A DNA stretch of 17,866 nt from Candidatus Krumholzibacteriia bacterium. GTDB lineage: Bacteria; Krumholzibacteriota; Krumholzibacteriia; Krumholzibacteriales; Krumholzibacteriaceae. The translations under genes and the position numbers were made by a program. The stretch's first letter is position 1. Each line of letters opens with the position of its first letter. Location: assembly GCA_028696635.1 (NCBI GenBank), contig JAQVGR010000003.1:2565-20430 (forward strand), in the 5' to 3' direction. The notes under the pieces were generated by a model that did not search any database, was not told the DNA's origin, and saw nothing but the letters and a program-made list of their open reading frames with translations. This document shows, piece by piece, positions 7,461 through 14,512 of this stretch.

Positions 7461-8099
7461 ATGAAACGTCATTTTCTCATCGCGGCGGTTTTCGCCCTGC
7501 TGGTCCTGTCCGGCGAGACGGCGGGCCAGGGGATCAAGGGCCGGGAGATATTCGGCGTGCGCATCGGGGCCGTCGGGAGCTCGATGGAGCTCGACGAGGC
7601 CTTCGGGAGGGGGAGCGAGCTCGAGCTGTTCTTCGTCGAGGGGCTCACCTCGCGGTTTGGGATCGGCGCCTCCCTGTCCGGACACGACTTCGGGAAATCG
7701 AAGGATATGGGCACGAACATCGAATGGACCGGCCTGCCCGATCCGGTCGACGTGATGATCCTCTCGGCGACGGTGACGCTGTTCGGCCGGCAACCGATCA
7801 CAGAGAGGTGGAGCGGCTGCGCGGAGGCCGGCGGCGGGCTCTACACGACGACCGCCTCGATCCCGATCGGCGCCTTCACCGAGGGGCGGATCACCAAGAA
7901 CCAGGGCGGGATCTTCTTCGGCGCCGGGGTGTCGTACCGCCTGCTCGACAGCGGCCTCGCGGTCGACCTCGCCGGCAAGTTCCATTACGTTTTTTCCGGC
8001 TCCGACTACCGGCAGGCGCTCTACGTCTACACCGGCGAGGAGACCGTGCACTTTTACCAGATAACGCTCGGCATGACCCTCTTCACCGGCAAGCGGTGA
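7461..8099 (+). CDS. Predicted outer-membrane beta-barrel-like secreted protein
   Basis: A 212-residue protein with a clean N-terminal signal peptide (K-R, then a hydrophobic core 'FLIAAVFALLVLSG', cleavage near 'ETAGQ'). The mature part alternates hydrophobic and glycine-rich short strands: 'FGVRIGAVGSS', 'LELFFVEGLTSRFGIGASLSGHDFG', 'VMILSATVTLFG', 'CAEAGGGLYTT', 'GIFFGAGVSYRLLD', 'LAVDLAGKFHYVFSG', ending 'YQITLGMTLFTGKR'. This is the pattern of an 8-stranded outer-membrane barrel of the OmpW/OmpX or porin_OmpL type, with a slightly unusual end lacking the final aromatic. No family is recognised. ATG 7461 directly precedes the signal peptide; no Shine-Dalgarno is evident, so coupling to the upstream gene (51 bases) is possible. 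It is 44 bases upstream of pyrE. Confidence 0.75.
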   Translation: MKRHFLIAAVFALLVLSGETAGQGIKGREIFGVRIGAVGSSMELDEAFGRGSELELFFVEGLTSRFGIGASLSGHDFGKSKDMGTNIEWTGLPDPVDVMILSATVTLFGRQPITERWSGCAEAGGGLYTTTASIPIGAFTEGRITKNQGGIFFGAGVSYRLLDSGLAVDLAGKFHYVFSGSDYRQALYVYTGEETVHFYQITLGMTLFTGKR

Positions 8100-8130
8100 A
8101 GGCCGGCGCCGGCGATGCCCCGGGAGATCC

Positions 8131-8137
8131 AGGGAGG
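8131..8137 (+). promoter_or_regulatory. Strong ribosome binding site of pyrE
   Basis: AGGGAGG at 8131-8137, six bases before the GTG at 8144-8146. It decides the start in favour of GTG over any of the longer in-frame alternatives upstream. Confidence 0.8.
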
Positions 8138-8143
8138 TTGTTC

Positions 8144-8680
8144 GTGGACGCGCGCGAAGAGCTCAAGGGCATCCTGATCGAGCGCTCGATCCTCAAGGGC
8201 GATTTCACGCTCGTCTCGGGGAGGAAGAGCAGCTACTACATCAACGGGAAGATGACCACCCTGCACGCGAGGGGGCTCTACCTCGCGGCCTCCCTCCTGC
8301 TCGACAGGCTCGGCCCGCTCGAGTGCGACGCTTTCGCAGGGCCGGTGATCGGCGCCGACCCGATCATCGGCGCGCTCCTCGCGCTCAGCGCCGAGCGGGG
8401 GCTCCCGCGCGGAGGCCTTCTGATACGCAAGGAGGCCAAGGGGCACGGCACCGGCAGGCTCGTCGAGGGGGACCTGCGCGAGGGGATGCGGGTCGTCGTC
8501 GTCGAGGACGTCGCCACCACGGGCGGCTCCCTGCTGCGCGCGGCCGAGGCGGTCGCCGCCGGAGGCGGGGTCGTCGCGGGGATCCACGTGCTCGTCGACC
8601 GCGAGGAGGGCGCCGCCGAAAACATCGCCGCCGCCGGCTACCCGTTCGATTCCCTGTTCAAGGTCAGCGAGCTGCTCTAG
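8144..8680 (+). CDS. pyrE: Orotate phosphoribosyltransferase
   Basis: A cytoplasmic enzyme of pyrimidine biosynthesis that transfers ribose-5-phosphate from PRPP to orotate to give OMP. The 178 residues include the PRPP-binding signature 'VVVVEDVATTGGS' at 117-129 and the flexible catalytic loop 'RKEAKGHGTG' at 95-104. The N-terminal 'LVSGRKSSYYINGK' substrate-binding segment and the conserved 'AGPVIGADPIIGALLA' stretch are also present. Length and order of motifs are normal for a PyrE monomer (family usually about 180-215). The start is GTG 8144 behind a strong AGGGAGG. The stop is seven bases from the stop of the convergent lipoprotein gene. No pyr genes are adjacent, so it is probably a passenger at the end of the 5412-8680 unit. 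Confidence 0.95.
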   Translation: MDAREELKGILIERSILKGDFTLVSGRKSSYYINGKMTTLHARGLYLAASLLLDRLGPLECDAFAGPVIGADPIIGALLALSAERGLPRGGLLIRKEAKGHGTGRLVEGDLREGMRVVVVEDVATTGGSLLRAAEAVAAGGGVVAGIHVLVDREEGAAENIAAAGYPFDSLFKVSELL

Positions 8681-8686
8681 GCAGCC

Positions 8687-9472
8687 TCACCTGGCGGACT
8701 GCGCGGGAGGGGGCAGGACGGTGTCCTCGGGCAGGACCGCGAAGATCCCGTCGGGCAGCTCCGCGCCGAGCTCGATCGTCGGGATCAGGTACTCGTAGTA
8801 CTGCCTCCCGCGGAAGCGGGCGGCGAAGCGGTTCGGGAACCAGATGCCGTCGACCTTCCGGTAATCGCCGTACGTCTCCTCGAACCGGAACGACGAATCG
8901 GCCGCGCTCTCGAGGATCATCCCGCGAAGCAGCCAGCTCTCACCGTCGACGACGAGGGTCAGCAGATCCTCATCGTGCTCGAAGCGGATCCGCCAGGCCC
9001 CATCCTCCCCTCTCTCCTCGATCAGCCGTCCCTCGAGCCCCGAGGCGGGAAGCCACCGGAGCACCAGGGGGAAGCGGTATTCGAGCAGCTCGACCTCCCA
9101 GGAAGGCACCGGGGCGTACCCGGCGCTGTACGTCCACCGGGTCCGCGCCGTGTCGCCGACGGCGAGGACCTGCATGTCGACCGGCATCCCTTCCCGGATC
9201 TGCCAGGTCTTCATCTTGTACAGCGACCCCTTCTGATAGACGTCGAACGGGTGGCTCACCGCAACGTGGCCGACGGGGAGCTGCTTCATGAACCCCTTGC
9301 CCGTGTAACTGGTCAGCAGGGGCAGGTTCCCGGGGCATCCGTACGCGGCGAGCATGCGGTCAACGACATCGTCCGGACCCTCGACGCCGGTCGAGCACGA
9401 GGCGATGGCGAATCCCAAGAGGGCAACCGCCGCGGCGGCGGCTCCCCCGCGGGACGGGCGAAAACGGGTCAC
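8687..9472 (-). CDS. Outer-membrane lipoprotein-sorting (LolA/LolB-like) lipoprotein
   Basis: A 261-residue lipoprotein. A lipobox I-A-S-C at 23-26 ends the signal peptide. The mature protein has the run of antiparallel strands seen in LolA/LolB-like or 'outer membrane lipoprotein-sorting' proteins. These include 'GKGFMKQLPVGHVAVSHPFDVYQKGSLYKMKTWQ', then 'TRWTYSAG', then 'FEETYGDYRKVDGIWFPNRF', and near the end 'TIELGAELPDGIFAVLPED'. The 'DYRxVDGIWFP' and 'xLPDxxF' pattern is typical of that fold; the exact family is not recognised. It starts with GTG behind GGGAG and lies 34 bases after the sdhB stop, so it may be the last gene of the sdh transcript. A role in carrying or docking lipoproteins is only inferred. 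Confidence 0.75.
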   Translation of the reverse strand: MTRFRPSRGGAAAAAVALLGFAIASCSTGVEGPDDVVDRMLAAYGCPGNLPLLTSYTGKGFMKQLPVGHVAVSHPFDVYQKGSLYKMKTWQIREGMPVDMQVLAVGDTARTRWTYSAGYAPVPSWEVELLEYRFPLVLRWLPASGLEGRLIEERGEDGAWRIRFEHDEDLLTLVVDGESWLLRGMILESAADSSFRFEETYGDYRKVDGIWFPNRFAARFRGRQYYEYLIPTIELGAELPDGIFAVLPEDTVLPPPAQSAR

Positions 9473-9506
9473 GGTCTCTCCCTTCTGCGGCCTTGCGGCC
9501 CCCGCG

Positions 9507-10220
9507 CTATCCGATCCGCTGCCTGACGAGCTCCTTCTTCAGCTCGCCGATCGCGCGGGTCGGGTTGAGATCCTTCGGGCACGCCTCGACGCAGTTGAAG
9601 ATCGTGTGGCACCGCCACAGGCCGTGCTTGTCGTCGAGCGCCTCGAGGTGCTCCCGCGAGCCCTCGTCGCGCGAATCGGCCACGAACCGGTACGCCTTGA
9701 GGAAGGCGTGCGGGCCGATGTACTCCTTGTCGGCCCAGAACGAGGGGCAGGACGAGGTGCAGGCGCCGCAGAGGATGCACTCGTACAGGCCGTCGAGCCT
9801 GGCGCGCTCCTCGGGGCTCTGCAGCCGCTCCTGGTCGCTCGGCGGCGGGGTCTTCGTGATCAGGTACGGCCTGACCGCGAGCAGCCCCCGCACGAGCGGG
9901 TCGAGCGAGACGACCAGGTCCTTGATGTCGGGGTATCCGCGCATCGGCTCGACCGTCACGTTCGGGGACTTCAGCGCCAGCACCTGCGTCTCGCAGGCGA
10001 GCCGGTTGACGCCTTTGATCGTCATCGCGCACGAGCCGCAGATCCCGCTCCGGCACGAGCGGCGGAAGGTCAGCGAGCCGTCCTGCTCCCACTTGATCTG
10101 GTTGAGCGCGTCGAGCACCGTGCACCCCTTGCAGACATCGAGGGCGTACTCCTGCACGTAGTGCCCCCGGCGCTCGTCGTCGGGATTGTACCGATTGATC
10201 CTGAAGGTGATCATCGCCAT
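9507..10220 (-). CDS. sdhB: Succinate dehydrogenase iron-sulfur subunit
   Basis: Complex II electron-transfer subunit, 237 residues, on the cytoplasmic face of the inner membrane. The N-terminal plant-type ferredoxin domain has [2Fe-2S] ligands C56, C61, C64 and C76 ('SCRSGICGSC'). The C-terminal domain has C148, C151, C154, C158 in 'YECILCGACTSSCPSFW' and C204, C210, C214 in 'CHTIFNCVEACPKDLNPTRAIG'. Together these supply the [4Fe-4S] and [3Fe-4S] clusters. The segment 'GPHAFLKAYRFVADSRD' is close to the proteobacterial/mitochondrial form. ATG 10218-10220 follows AAGGAGG, seven bases spaced. It lies 12 bases after the sdhA stop and completes sdhCDAB. Confidence 0.97.
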   Translation of the reverse strand: MAMITFRINRYNPDDERRGHYVQEYALDVCKGCTVLDALNQIKWEQDGSLTFRRSCRSGICGSCAMTIKGVNRLACETQVLALKSPNVTVEPMRGYPDIKDLVVSLDPLVRGLLAVRPYLITKTPPPSDQERLQSPEERARLDGLYECILCGACTSSCPSFWADKEYIGPHAFLKAYRFVADSRDEGSREHLEALDDKHGLWRCHTIFNCVEACPKDLNPTRAIGELKKELVRQRIG

Positions 10221-10232
10221 CTCGGGGCCTCC

Positions 10233-12017
10233 TTAGTACGTGCGCGTCTTCGGCTGGAAGCGGGTGATCGTGACCGGTTTGTAGTCGAACTCGACCTTCT
10301 CCCCGCGCTTCCATGCGAGCGTGTGCCTGAGCCACTTCTCGTCGTCGCGATCGGGGAAATCGGTGCGGCTGTGGGCGCCGCGGCTCTCCTGCCGCTTCAG
10401 GGCGCCGGCGACGATCAATTCGACGAAATCGAACATGTGCCCGAGCTCGATCGCCTCGAGCAGGTCGTAGTTGAACTTCTCGCTGCGGTCGTCGATCTTG
10501 ATGTTCCGGAATCGCTTCTCCAACCCGCGCAGCTCGCCGGCGAGCTTCTCGAGCTTGCCCCCGTCGCGGAAGATCCCGCACCCGGCGCTCATCTTGTCCT
10601 TCAATTCGGTGCGGATCGCGCCGACGGACTCGCTCCCCCCGGCCGAGAGCACGCGCTCGACCTCGGCGATCGCCGCGTCTGCCGCGTCGGACGGCAGCTC
10701 GGGGAAGTCGCGCGTCTCGCGCAGGAACCTCACGATCGCCTTGCCCGCCCGGCGCCCGAACAACGAGGCCTCGAGCAGCGAGTTGGTCCCGAGGCGGTTG
10801 CCCCCGTGCACGCTCACGCAGGCGCACTCGCCGGCGGCGTAGAACCCGGCGACCGGCTTGCTCTTCCCGTCGATCAGGACGCGGCAGTCGATATCGACGG
10901 GGATCCCGCCCATCGAGTAGTGCGCCGTCGGCTGTATCGGGATCGGCTCCTTGATGCAGTCGACATGGAGGAACTTCCAGGCGAGCTCGTGGATCTGCGG
11001 GAGCAGCTTCATGATCTTGTCCGCGCCGAGGTGCCGCAGGTCGCAGTGGACGTACGGGCCGCCGCCGATCCCGCGCCCCTCGTTGATCTCGGTCTGTATC
11101 GAGCGCGAGACGAGGTCGCGCGGGGCGAGCTCCATCTTCTGCGGGGCGTAGCGCTCCATGAACCGCTCGCCCTTGTCGTTGGTCAGGTAGCCGCCCTCAC
11201 CCCTGGCCGCCTCGCTGACGAGGATCCCCGACTGGTAGAGCCCCGTCGGGTGGAACTGGACGAACTCCATGTCCTCCAGCGGCAGGCCGGCGCGCAGGGA
11301 GAGGCTGAGGCCGTCGCCCGAGTTGGCCAGCGCGTTCGAGGTTATCCGGTAGACCTGCCCGTACCCTCCCGTGCCGAACAGCACGGCCTTGGCGTGGAAG
11401 ACGTGGACGCCTCCCCCGATCACGTCCCACGCGACGAGCCCGCGGCAGACCCCGTCGCGCACGATCAGCGAGAGGGCGAAGAACTCGGGGTAGAACCGCA
11501 CGCGGTTGTGCACGCAGACCTCGTAGAGGGTGTGCAGGAGCGCGTGCCCCGTCCGGTCGGCCGCGTAGCAGGCCCGCAGGATCGGACCTCCCTTGCCGAA
11601 GTCCTTCGTGTGGCCGCCGAACTTGCGCTGCGCGATGCGCCCCTCGCGGGTCCGCGAGAACGGGCAGCCCATGTGCTCGAACTCGCGCACCACCACCGGC
11701 GCCTCCTTCACCATGATCTCGATGGCATCCTGGTCGCCGAGGTAGTCGCTCCCCTTGACCGTGTCGAACATATGCCATTCCCAGTGATCCTCTTCCTCGT
11801 TGGCGAGGGACGCCGCGATCCCTCCCTGGGCTCCGCCGCTGTGAGAGCGCGTGGGGAAGACCTTGCTCAGGACCGCCACGTCGAATTCGGCGGACGCCTC
11901 GACGGCGGCTCGCATCCCGGCCAGGCCCGCCCCCACGATCACCACGTCGTGCCGGTGCACGCTGTGCACGGGCACGCCCTTGACGTCGTGGATCGATTCG
12001 GGATCGAAATTCGTCAT
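10233..12017 (-). CDS. sdhA: Succinate dehydrogenase flavoprotein subunit
   Basis: Catalytic subunit that oxidises succinate to fumarate and passes electrons through FAD to SdhB. The 594 residues show the Rossmann motif 'GAGLAG' (29-34). The covalent flavin histidine H59 lies in 'TRSHSGGAQGGIAASL'. The capping domain has 'HPTGLYQSGILVSEAARGEGGYL' and 'RFMERYAP...RDLVSRSIQTEI', then 'HYSMGGIPVDIDCRV' and the FAD-proximal 'GECACVSVHGGNRLGTNSLLE'. The C-terminal helical region 'RRTD...HTLAWK' is complete. Length and motifs are typical. ATG 12015-12017 has GGAGG 10 bases upstream. Gene order CDAB is as in E. coli. No defect is seen. Confidence 0.97.
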   Translation of the reverse strand: MTNFDPESIHDVKGVPVHSVHRHDVVIVGAGLAGMRAAVEASAEFDVAVLSKVFPTRSHSGGAQGGIAASLANEEEDHWEWHMFDTVKGSDYLGDQDAIEIMVKEAPVVVREFEHMGCPFSRTREGRIAQRKFGGHTKDFGKGGPILRACYAADRTGHALLHTLYEVCVHNRVRFYPEFFALSLIVRDGVCRGLVAWDVIGGGVHVFHAKAVLFGTGGYGQVYRITSNALANSGDGLSLSLRAGLPLEDMEFVQFHPTGLYQSGILVSEAARGEGGYLTNDKGERFMERYAPQKMELAPRDLVSRSIQTEINEGRGIGGGPYVHCDLRHLGADKIMKLLPQIHELAWKFLHVDCIKEPIPIQPTAHYSMGGIPVDIDCRVLIDGKSKPVAGFYAAGECACVSVHGGNRLGTNSLLEASLFGRRAGKAIVRFLRETRDFPELPSDAADAAIAEVERVLSAGGSESVGAIRTELKDKMSAGCGIFRDGGKLEKLAGELRGLEKRFRNIKIDDRSEKFNYDLLEAIELGHMFDFVELIVAGALKRQESRGAHSRTDFPDRDDEKWLRHTLAWKRGEKVEFDYKPVTITRFQPKTRTY

Positions 12018-12023
12018 CTCCGG

Positions 12024-12386
12024 TCAACCTCCGTACTGGAACGATATCATCGTCAGGGACCCGTAGACCACGAAGACGAGTGCGATGACGGCGATGACGC
12101 CCCAGATCAGTATCCGCGCCCATCCTGCGTGCACATAGTCGTCGAGGATGACCCAGAGGCCGTAGAGGCCGTGCGCGAGGGCCACCGCGAGGAACGAGAT
12201 GTTGATCGTCTTCCAGAGCGGCGTGGACACCCGCTCGGCGATCACGTCGAAGGTGATCTCCTCCTTCGTCAGCACGTGCAGAACCAGCACGTGGATAAAG
12301 AGGATGACGGCGAGGTAGAGCCCGCTGATGCGGTGCAGCAGCCACCAGAGGGCGCCTCCCGATCGTACCGTGTCGTTGTACTGCAT
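12024..12386 (-). CDS. sdhD: Succinate dehydrogenase membrane anchor subunit (SdhD-like)
   Basis: A 120-residue hydrophobic protein with three predicted membrane segments: 'GLYLAVILFIHVLVLHVL', 'TINISFLAVALAHGLYGLWVIL', and 'ILIWGVIAVIALVFVVYGSLT'. H72 in 'AHGLYGLWVILDDYV' aligns with the second haem ligand of SdhD, and the D82-D83-Y84 stretch matches the quinone-site tyrosine region. These support a haem b and quinone-binding role. ATG 12384-12386 has GGAGG about five bases upstream. It lies 13 bases after the sdhC stop and ends six bases before the sdhA start. The assignment to D rather than C rests on gene order and the HGLYGLWVILDDYV motif. Confidence 0.9.
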   Translation of the reverse strand: MQYNDTVRSGGALWWLLHRISGLYLAVILFIHVLVLHVLTKEEITFDVIAERVSTPLWKTINISFLAVALAHGLYGLWVILDDYVHAGWARILIWGVIAVIALVFVVYGSLTMISFQYGG

Positions 12387-12399
12387 GGCGTCCTCCCTC

Positions 12400-12771
12400 C
12401 TAACCGAGCCCGGGGAACATCCGCGATATCATCGACGCCGCGGCGACCCCCCAGCATACGAGCCACACGACCACGGTGGCGGCGAAGAGCTGCTTCTGCC
12501 GCTCGACCCATACCCCCGTGTCGATCAGGGTGATCCGAAGACCGTTGAACATGTGGAAGAAGATCACACCGACCAGTCCGATCTCGAGCGCCTTGAACAT
12601 CGGCGTGCCGAAGGCGTGCATGATCCCGTCGAACGATCTCTCCCCGCCCGACAGGTGGCCGATCACCCAGATGTGCAGGAGCAGGTAGAAGATCAGGCCG
12701 AGGCCGGACAGGCGGTGGAGGATCCAGGCAAACGTGCCCGCGTGGATGCGGTAACGCTTGATCACCCTCAT
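12400..12771 (-). CDS. sdhC: Succinate dehydrogenase cytochrome b556 subunit (SdhC-like)
   Basis: A 123-residue protein with three membrane segments. The N-terminal 'HRLSGLGLIFYLLLHIWVIGHL' contains the conserved HR-S-G motif of SdhC, and H73 in 'GVIFFHMFNGLRITLIDTG' is the expected haem b ligand. The membrane part anchors SdhAB and reduces quinone. It is shorter than E. coli SdhC (129) by only a few residues, so complete. ATG 12769-12771 has GGAGGAGCCCG upstream, a good ribosome site. It is the first gene of the sdhCDAB operon, preceded by a promoter at 12871-12899 and a leader of about 90 bases. Confidence 0.93.
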   Translation of the reverse strand: MRVIKRYRIHAGTFAWILHRLSGLGLIFYLLLHIWVIGHLSGGERSFDGIMHAFGTPMFKALEIGLVGVIFFHMFNGLRITLIDTGVWVERQKQLFAATVVVWLVCWGVAAASMISRMFPGLG

Positions 12772-12870
12772 CGGGCTCCTCCCGGGTTAAAGACAGTCGC
12801 GGGTCCCGCCGCACCGGACCGCGGAACCCTCGGGAAACGCGTCAATGGCCGCCCTGGGGACGGTACGAGG

Positions 12871-12899
12871 AAGGTAGCATACGGGCGGGGGGGTGTCAA
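12871..12899 (-). promoter_or_regulatory. Promoter of the sdhCDAB operon
   Basis: On the minus strand TTGACA (12894-12899) and TACCTT (12871-12876) are separated by 17 bases, and a TGC directly before the -10 gives an extended -10. The spacer is almost all C (CCCCCCCGCCCG), which is unusual. The predicted start is near 12864, leaving about 93 bases of leader to the sdhC ATG. Confidence 0.6.
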
Positions 12900-12909
12900 C
12901 AGCGGCCGG

Positions 12910-12935
12910 AAAAAGCGCGCAGCGCAGTTTTATCG
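12910..12935 (-). terminator. Weak candidate terminator after the DUF6544-like gene
   Basis: On the minus strand GCGCG pairs with CGCGC across a loop of about 14 bases and is followed by five T residues (AAAAA at 12910-12914 on the plus strand). The stem is short and overlaps the 3' end of the gene; support is slight. Confidence 0.3.
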
Positions 12936-13790
12936 CGCCAACTCGTACTCGATCCTGGCGATACGGCCGCGCCAGTACGGCCGGTACCCCTCGGGGAAGA
13001 TCCATCCGACCTCCCCGCGGGTCGGGACCAGGATCCCTTCGCGACGCTCACAGTCGGTCCAGCGCCCCTCCCAGGGGAGCTGCTCGACCGTGCCGTCCAA
13101 GTTCGCGTACCCGCGCGACTCGGCGCGGACCGACTCGATCAGCCCGTCGGCGCCGAATCGGAACCGCATCGTCAGTTCGATGTCGCCGTCGCGCATCGTC
13201 GCGTCGGCGGTCGAGTCGTCGACCGCCGTCCAGCGGACGCCTCGCCCCGGCAGCAGCGCGGTCGGGTACCAGGCCGCCTCGGCGAACCAGCGCATCAGCT
13301 CGCCGCGCGCGAGCTCGCGGTCGCGCTCCATATCCATCACGGGGATCAGTCCCGCGACCTTCGCGAAGAGGATCCCTTCCCCCGCGATATACGCATCGCG
13401 CACGTGGACCTTCAGGCCGGGGAACATCGCGATCCGCGCGTCCCAGTCGAAGCCGGGGCGATGGGCGATGACACGCTGCGTCGAGATGAACGGCTTCCAT
13501 TGCTCCCCGCTGTCGCTCATGTTGAAGGTCCCCTCGTGCTCGACGTACGCAGCGGCGATCATCGGCTGACCCTCGGTCAGGACGGCGCGAAAGAACCGCC
13601 GGACGGGGACGGGAAGGGTGTCGGTTTCGGTTGGATCGTAGCCGGCTGACTCTATCGGTAGGCGCGCCGCCTCGAGCCGTGCGCGCATCGCACGGGTCCC
13701 CGACCGCCAGCTGCGCGAGCCGTACAGCAGCGCGGCGGCAACAGCCGCCGCGAGGATCACGGCGATCAAAAGGACTATTCGTGCCGTCAT
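12930..13790 (-). CDS. Membrane-anchored DUF6544-like protein
   Basis: A 286-residue protein with an N-terminal membrane anchor (residues 5-23). A domain I recognise as the DUF6544 (formerly DUF6920)-type follows. It includes 'LPVPVRRFFRAVL', 'EHEGTFNMSDSGEQWKPFISTQRVIAHRPGFDWDARIAM', 'GLKVHVRDAYIAGEGILFAKVAGLIPVMDM', 'GELMRWFAEAAWYPTALLPG' and 'VRWTAVDDSTADATM'. The DUF name is from memory. The fold is probably a lipocalin/LolA-like beta barrel facing the periplasm; function is unknown. The gene overlaps the 44-residue peptide upstream by ATGA, so the two are translationally coupled. The stop lies near a low-grade GC hairpin with a T run at about 12910-12935. It is unrelated to the sdh operon that follows. 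Confidence 0.8.
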   Translation of the reverse strand: MTARIVLLIAVILAAAVAAALLYGSRSWRSGTRAMRARLEAARLPIESAGYDPTETDTLPVPVRRFFRAVLTEGQPMIAAAYVEHEGTFNMSDSGEQWKPFISTQRVIAHRPGFDWDARIAMFPGLKVHVRDAYIAGEGILFAKVAGLIPVMDMERDRELARGELMRWFAEAAWYPTALLPGRGVRWTAVDDSTADATMRDGDIELTMRFRFGADGLIESVRAESRGYANLDGTVEQLPWEGRWTDCERREGILVPTRGEVGWIFPEGYRPYWRGRIARIEYELAR

Positions 13791-13921
13791 CGATTCACCT
13801 CGGCGACTCTCTCGGCCCCGGTCGCGCGGATCATCTCGATCGGATGCGCGTACGAGCGCTTCAGCACGACGATCATCAGCAAGCCGCTCGCCATGAGGAC
13901 AAGACTGACGATCCGTCTCAT
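13787..13921 (-). CDS. 44-residue single-pass membrane peptide
   Basis: A 44-residue reading frame beginning ATG at 13919-13921, preceded by AAGGAG six bases upstream, which is a convincing ribosome site. The peptide opens 'MRRIVSLVLMASGLLMIVVL', one hydrophobic helix with a basic start, then a polar tail ending 'GAERVAEVNR'. The stop overlaps the start of the DUF6544-like gene in an ATGA, the arrangement of a translationally coupled partner. It may be a regulatory or assembly peptide for the neighbour. I do not recognise the sequence. It is 22 bases downstream of the frameshifted membrane gene. Confidence 0.6.
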   Translation of the reverse strand: MRRIVSLVLMASGLLMIVVLKRSYAHPIEMIRATGAERVAEVNR

Positions 13922-13943
13922 GCGTTTCTCCTTTTCCGTCCGC

Positions 13944-14317
13944 CTATTCGAGCTGCGGCCACCCCTTGTTCTCCCTGCCGATCTGGAGGACGCCGAAGAG
14001 GATGACGATGCCGGCGAGCCCGAAGACGATCTGCATGATATCCGCCCCGACGGCGATGTTGACACCATCCCGGCGACCGTCGTTACGACGAACCCGTAGA
14101 ACCCCCACTTCTTCCACCGTGCCAGCGCGACCGCGCAGACGACGTTCACGATCCCCAGCGCGGCGTAGACGGGGAAGGTCCAGCCGGGCGCCCCGGGCGC
14201 CGCGTCCATGATCAGGTTTTTTGCGAAGAGGTACACCAGCGCCGACAGGGAGTTCGCCACTATCATCAGTATCAGCCACGCGGTGAGGCACCCGTGCCGC
14301 TGCTTCGGTCCGTCCAT
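13944..14317 (-). pseudogene. Frameshifted small membrane protein (three-to-four TM, family with W-x-K-W-G-F-Y motif)
   Basis: The frame opening at ATG 14315-14317 (AAGGAGG upstream) encodes 'MDGPKQRHGCLTAWLILMI...FPVYAALGIVNVVCAVALARWKKWGFYGFVVTTVAGM'. This resembles a widespread uncharacterised family of small membrane proteins in which a helix 'VNIxxG' and a final 'ENKGWPQL' follow. In another frame, immediately after, the sequence reads 'GVNIAVGADIMQIVFGLAGIVILFGVLQIGRENKGWPQLE' and stops at 13944-13946. Joining the frames near 14061-14065 by one base restores an intact protein of about 124 residues. This is either a genuine frameshift, programmed shifting, or a sequencing error. I place it as a pseudogene with that doubt. 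The family has no name I trust. Confidence 0.7.
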
Positions 14318-14371
14318 CGAGCCCTCCTTCTCCGGGGATCGGTGCGCTGCGATCGATCGCTTCCGGATAGA

Positions 14372-14401
14372 AGCGTACCGGTTGCCGGACCGGAGCGTCA
14401 A
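14372..14401 (-). promoter_or_regulatory. Possible promoter of the 12930-14317 unit, with an inverted repeat in the spacer
   Basis: On the minus strand TTGACG (14396-14401) and TACGCT (14372-14377) are 18 bases apart. The spacer carries an inverted repeat CCGGT-N6-ACCGG (14378-14393), which might be an operator. The predicted start is near 14365, about 48 bases upstream of the ATG at 14317. Confidence 0.45.
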
Positions 14402-14512
14402 GGATGGATACCGAAGATGGTCGCCGGCGGCCGTCACCCGCCCCGCCGCCCGATCCCCCGCGCGAGCGCCTGGCGGAGCTTGATTCACCTCTGTTCAATT
14501 ATCCATATTCAG

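Noticed and set aside
5888..8143. Open frame running from within the propeller gene into pyrE
   Set aside because: It is Arg-rich and motif-free where it overlaps the 5412 gene and the barrel gene; only its last part is pyrE, which has its own ribosome site.
9354..12533. Open frame of more than 1,000 codons on the plus strand opposite sdhABCD
   Set aside because: It is antisense to unmistakable sdh genes; long antisense frames are expected in high-GC DNA with strong third-base G/C bias. The translation is a low-complexity mix of Arg, Ala, Asp and His without motifs.
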